Source: Micavibrio_B sp964633355 (GTDB lineage Bacteria > Pseudomonadota > Alphaproteobacteria > Micavibrionales > Micavibrionaceae). Taken from it: 51,737 nt of DNA. The stretch covers positions 1 through 51,737 of the forward strand of contig CAZWGO010000014.1 in NCBI GenBank assembly GCA_964633355.1. The letters are read 5' to 3'. The notes beneath the pieces were generated by a model that did no database searches, was not told the DNA's origin, and worked only from the letters and a program-made list of their open reading frames with translations. The position numbers were made by a program, and so were the translations under genes. Below are positions 48,500 to 51,737 of the stretch, one piece after another. How positions within the stretch are numbered: position 1 is the first letter of the stretch; each line of letters starts with the position of its first letter.

Positions 48500-49837
48500 A
48501 TGAACAAATTAAAAGTCCTAAGTGGCTTGTTTGTGATGCTTTTGGCTTTAACGCCATTTGCGTCATTTGCACAGGACGCGACAGGTCCTGAGCTGAATTC
48601 AGGCGATACAGCCTGGATGCTGACATCATCGCTTCTTGTTTTGATGATGAGTATTCCCGGTCTAGCCCTGTTTTATGGTGGTCTGGTTAAAAGAAACAAT
48701 GTTCTTGCGACCCTTATGCAAACGGTTGCCGTTTGTGCGGTCGTTTCCCTTTTGTGGCCGATCATCGGTTATACTTTGGTGTTTACAGAGGGCTCTAATG
48801 CTTTTGTCGGCAGCCTGGATAAATTACTTCTCAAGGGAATCAGTGCGACCACACTAAGTGGTACTATTCCAGAAACAGTGTTTGTCATGTTCCAGATGAC
48901 ATTCGCGATCATCACGGCAGCCCTTCTACTGGGCTCTGTTGCCGATCGTATCAAATTCTCATCCGTTCTGGTTTTCGTTCCGTTGTGGATGCTGGCTGTC
49001 TATGCGCCGGTTGCTCACTGGGTATGGGGTCCCGGCGGTTTCATCGGCGGTATCGGTGCGGCTGAAGGCTCGACAGGTCTGTTGGGCTTCGGTTTCGCTC
49101 TCGATTTCGCGGGCGGTACTGTCGTTCACATCGCTTCCGGTGTTGCCGGTCTTGTCGCGGCGCTCGTCCTTGGCAAAGCCTATGACTTCCATGATCGTAC
49201 ACCAACGCCTGCCAACCTTGTCATGTCTTTGATTGGTACAGGGCTTCTCTGGGTGGGCTGGTTCGGCTTTAACGCCGGTTCGGCTCTTTCAGCTGGCACC
49301 AGCGCGGGTATGGCGATGCTGGTGACAAACACGGCAGCTGCGACGGCATGTCTTGCATGGATTTTCGCTGAATGGTTCCACCGCGGCAAGCCTAGCGTCG
49401 TCGGCGCTCTTTCCGGTGTGGTTGCAGGTCTTGTTGCCATTACGCCAGCTGCTGGTTTTGTTGGTTTTGGTGCATCTCTCGTGATCGGCTTCGCGGCTGG
49501 TATCGTTTGTTTCCTTGCCTGTACATACCTGAAAAAATGGCTGAAATACGATGACTCACTGGATGTCTTCGGCATCCATGGTATGGGCGGGATCGTCGGT
49601 TGCATTCTGACTGGCGTATTTGCATCTTCTTCTATCGCAGCCCCGACAGGCCTTGTTGAAGGAAATGCGAACCAGTTAGTTGCTCAGTTGATCTCGATTG
49701 TTATCGTTGCGGCTTATGTTGCGGTTGTTACATTCATCCTGATCAAAATCGTTCAGAAAGTAATGGGTCTTCGTGTTCCGCAAATCGCGGAAGAAGAGGG
49801 ACTTGATATGTTCCTGCACGGCGAAACATATAAATAA
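48500..49837 (+). CDS. amt: Ammonium transporter
   Basis: A 445-residue Amt/MEP protein with a cleavable-looking signal (GLFVMLLALTPFASFA) and 11 membrane helices. SLLVLMMSIPGLALFYGGLV is the conserved first core helix. The twin pore histidines lie in GGTVVHIASGVAG and DVFGIHGMGGIVG. YAPVAHWVWGPGGFIG is also diagnostic. The usual PII gene glnK is not next to it. GGGAGAA lies before the ATG, and a strong terminator follows. Confidence 0.96.
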   Translation: MNKLKVLSGLFVMLLALTPFASFAQDATGPELNSGDTAWMLTSSLLVLMMSIPGLALFYGGLVKRNNVLATLMQTVAVCAVVSLLWPIIGYTLVFTEGSNAFVGSLDKLLLKGISATTLSGTIPETVFVMFQMTFAIITAALLLGSVADRIKFSSVLVFVPLWMLAVYAPVAHWVWGPGGFIGGIGAAEGSTGLLGFGFALDFAGGTVVHIASGVAGLVAALVLGKAYDFHDRTPTPANLVMSLIGTGLLWVGWFGFNAGSALSAGTSAGMAMLVTNTAAATACLAWIFAEWFHRGKPSVVGALSGVVAGLVAITPAAGFVGFGASLVIGFAAGIVCFLACTYLKKWLKYDDSLDVFGIHGMGGIVGCILTGVFASSSIAAPTGLVEGNANQLVAQLISIVIVAAYVAVVTFILIKIVQKVMGLRVPQIAEEEGLDMFLHGETYK

Positions 49838-49857
49838 CTAAATTCAGATTTTTTGAA

Positions 49858-49886
49858 AAAGCCGCCCGAATGAGGCGGCTTTTTTA
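49858..49886 (+). terminator. Intrinsic terminator after amt
   Basis: AAAGCCGCC (49858-49866) pairs perfectly with GGCGGCTTT (49874-49882), followed by more T. Confidence 0.92.
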
Positions 49887-50031
49887 TTAGCAAATAAAAC
49901 TTAAAAAACGCGTTAAAAGTTCCCATAAAAATGAGAGGCACTGCTATGCAAAATCTCTATGACTCCTGCGGTTAAATTTATGAGACCATTAATTATAAGA
50001 ATTCAATAAACACAGAACCGAGGATTTTAAA

Positions 50032-50157
50032 ATGACAGCTCAAACACTCAATGAAATGAACCACAACGATTTCGTCTGGCAAATCAAGCGCTTGCAGAAA
50101 AATGCACGCTTGAAAAATGTGATCCGTTCCGTCGTGAACCAGAGATCCTGCCACTAA
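50032..50157 (+). CDS. Small basic protein, 41 residues
   Basis: A 41-codon ORF with AGGA seven bases upstream and a strong terminator 25 bases downstream, so it forms a complete small transcription unit. It reads MTAQTLNEMNHNDFVWQIKR and ends in VVNQRSCH. The product is basic, mostly helical by composition, with Trp and a single Cys, and no membrane segment. It lies alone between the amt terminator and the ligase gene. No family recognised. It could also be a small RNA with an ORF inside. Confidence 0.6.
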   Translation: MTAQTLNEMNHNDFVWQIKRLQKNARLKNVIRSVVNQRSCH

Positions 50158-50181
50158 TAATTAATTTCTCCTTAATGTTTT

Positions 50182-50219
50182 AAAGCCGGCCCAGCCTTAA
50201 TACTGGTCCGGCTTTTTTT
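50182..50219. terminator. Bidirectional intrinsic terminator
   Basis: AAAGCCGG (50182-50189) and CCAG pair with CTGG and CCGGCTTT (50208-50215), with a single mismatch, then a T run. It closes the small-protein unit and lies just past the convergent ligase gene. Confidence 0.88.
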
Positions 50220-51737
50220 ATGTTTTGATGAGCTGACGTAAATTTTCAATCGTATCGGCTTCTTTAGCCGGCTTGTCCCAGCGGATGCGATTGATACGCG
50301 GGAAACGCATGGCAACGCCGGATTTATGCCGCGCACTTTCATGAATAGAGTCAAACGCCACTTCGAACACCATGGCAAGTTCAACCTGGCGCACGGGACC
50401 GAAACGCTCCGTCGTATGGCCTCGCACCCATTTATCGAGCTGAACCAGCTCCAAATCCGTAAAGCCGAAATAGGCTTTGCCGACAGGCACGATTTGATCC
50501 TTATCCCAAACCCCGAATGTGTAATCCGAATAAAAGGAAGACCGTTTGCCGTGACCGCGCTGCGCGTACATTAAAACGGCATCGACCAAACAAGGATTGC
50601 GTTTCCATTTATACCATTCACCTTTGGGGCGTCCGGCAACGTAAGAGCTGTCCTTACGCTTAATCATAATGCCTTCATGGTCGAGATCTTCTGCGCCTTT
50701 GACACGTACCTCACCCAGTTCATCCCATGAAGTGAAATTAATAATGGGGGAGATATCCAGTTTCGAATTCTTATTCTTACCCACCCATTCTTCAAGGCGA
50801 ATACGACGTTCGGACAGCGGCAAAGCGCGGATATCTTCTTCGCCATCGAATAAAATATCATAGACGCGGATAAAGGCAGGATAATCCTGCATCATTTTCA
50901 TACTAACTGTTTTACGGTTCAGGCGTTGTTGCAGGGCGTTGAATGAAGCAGCGGAAAAATTGTTTCCGACCAGAAGTTCGCCATCCAAAACTCCTTGACC
51001 GGTCAAGCTTTCAGTCAGATCTGGGAATGATTTTGAAATATCGTCGCCGGTGCGGGAATAAAGTTTCTTTGAGTCGCCATCGATGGCGAGTTGAATGCGG
51101 ATTCCGTCCCATTTCCATTCCGCCTGAAAATCATTCGGTGCCATTTTGACAAAGTCTTTTTCCTCGTCGATGGGATTGGAGAGCATCATCGGATGGAATG
51201 TCTGAAAGCTTTCAATCTGCGGGGCGTCTGCCTTGCCATCAAGCCAGGCGAACATATCTAGATAAGGCGTCGATAACCCGTGCCAGATATGCTCAATCTC
51301 GTCGATATCTTTGCTACCCATTTCCGCCAAGGCTGTCTTCGCCAGACGTGCCGACACACCGACGCGCAAATTTCCGGTGACCATTTTAATTAAGGCCCAG
51401 CGCTGCGTTGCCGTACCCGACGATAAATAATCCATGACCTTCTTTTGAATTTCGGCAGGCTTAAGCGTATCCATCTCATGCACGATATGCGACAGGGAAG
51501 GCAGATCATCATTATTTTCTTCCGGCCAAAGAAGCGCAATCGTTTCGGCCAGATCGCCGACATAATCGTATGACATGTCAAAAAGAACAGGGTCGACTTT
51601 CTCCAAGACTATTTTCTTTAGGAAAGCGGGCTTGACCTGATTGAAGGAAAGTTCGCCGGTCAGGATAGATAAGGCATAACCGCGATCCGGATCGGGCGTT
51701 TCTTTAAAATACTGCGTCATCAAGGTAAGCTTTTGGT
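50218..51737 (-). CDS. ATP-dependent DNA ligase, ligase-associated damage-response type (5' end missing)
   Basis: At least 505 residues of a bacterial ATP-dependent DNA ligase. The nucleotidyl-transferase motif I is AEWKWDGIRIQL with the AMP-accepting Lys, and GVLDGELLVG and EGIMIKRKDSSYVAG follow as motifs III and IV. The N-terminal region contains YFKETPDPDRGYALSILTGE, typical of the type linked to an Lhr-like helicase, a metallophosphoesterase and an exonuclease. A TTG/ATG start at 51723/51720 is possible, but the frame remains open to the window edge with QKLTLM, which fits family N-termini. The real start is therefore outside. Confidence 0.92.
   Translation of the reverse strand, partial: QKLTLMTQYFKETPDPDRGYALSILTGELSFNQVKPAFLKKIVLEKVDPVLFDMSYDYVGDLAETIALLWPEENNDDLPSLSHIVHEMDTLKPAEIQKKVMDYLSSGTATQRWALIKMVTGNLRVGVSARLAKTALAEMGSKDIDEIEHIWHGLSTPYLDMFAWLDGKADAPQIESFQTFHPMMLSNPIDEEKDFVKMAPNDFQAEWKWDGIRIQLAIDGDSKKLYSRTGDDISKSFPDLTESLTGQGVLDGELLVGNNFSAASFNALQQRLNRKTVSMKMMQDYPAFIRVYDILFDGEEDIRALPLSERRIRLEEWVGKNKNSKLDISPIINFTSWDELGEVRVKGAEDLDHEGIMIKRKDSSYVAGRPKGEWYKWKRNPCLVDAVLMYAQRGHGKRSSFYSDYTFGVWDKDQIVPVGKAYFGFTDLELVQLDKWVRGHTTERFGPVRQVELAMVFEVAFDSIHESARHKSGVAMRFPRINRIRWDKPAKEADTIENLRQLIKT

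Noticed and set aside
1..51737. CRISPR arrays, prophage genes, rRNA operons or classical IS transposases
   Set aside because: I looked for regularly spaced repeats, phage structural genes, rRNA motifs and transposase-like ORFs and saw none; only short palindromic repeats are present.

Overview
The window looks like chromosomal core DNA of an alphaproteobacterium with moderate GC and AT-rich spacers. The markers are an LdtR-type MarR regulator, a RibH2-type lumazine synthase, a CBP3/ubiquinol-cytochrome c chaperone gene, a bc1-chaperone/DUF177/rpmF/plsX/fabH/ihfA/MerR gene string, a glyA-nrdR pair and a class I PHA synthase. Flagellar motor genes (motA, motB, fliL) and a chemoreceptor-like protein indicate a motile cell. 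I lean to a deep-branching, possibly Micavibrio-like, group, but that placement is inference. No prophage, CRISPR array or classical insertion sequence was seen.

Layout. 1-5242: 3' end of a phosphofructokinase gene, two small PH-domain membrane proteins, ilvD and an L,D-transpeptidase. 5243-12485: a 384-bp AT-rich gap, a MepK-like peptidase, folK-folP, a phosphatase and exported superoxide dismutase pair, a GIY-YIG nuclease gene boxed by perfect 26-bp inverted repeats, then recO and parC. 12490-15550: an orphan gene with a long structured leader, then motB and motA. 15733-23114: acyl-CoA enzymes, ldtR, rpiA, glyA, nrdR, a ribH-ribE operon under an FMN riboswitch, and nusB. 23239-31127: fliL, the H+-pyrophosphatase hppA, two tiny exported or membrane proteins, cysK, cysE, an RNA methyltransferase, bamE, the bc1 chaperone and DUF177. 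31142-38637: a REPIN-like repeat, rpmF, plsX, fabH, a MazG-like gene, ihfA, a MerR regulator, tRNA-Pro, purC, rplM and rpsI. 38746-39354: a frame-disrupted orphan gene preceded by a SAM-II-class riboswitch, an intrinsic terminator and a sequestered ribosome-binding site. 39399-51737: gamma-carbonic anhydrase-like gene, phaC, hom, glpX, recJ, a YihY protein, the unusual chemoreceptor-like protein, amt, a 41-residue small protein, and an ATP-dependent DNA ligase that runs off the right edge.

How genes work together. The transpeptidase, MepK-like hydrolase and LdtR cover making, cutting and regulating 3-3 peptidoglycan cross-links. A probable PPi-type phosphofructokinase, a K+-independent H+-pyrophosphatase and GlpX fit a PPi-linked sugar metabolism. 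CysE/CysK, hom and the SAM riboswitch touch sulfur and methionine metabolism.

The most novel-looking elements are: (1) the GIY-YIG gene framed by inverted repeats, with a related nuclease-free palindrome 1.4 kb away that supplies the stop codons of two convergent genes; (2) the SAM-II-like riboswitch in front of an unrecognised, frame-disrupted gene; (3) the structured leader with a short upstream ORF in front of the orphan gene at 12490-13383; (4) a soluble protein with the chemoreceptor signalling tip at its N-terminus. All calls were made by reading the sequence, with no database search.
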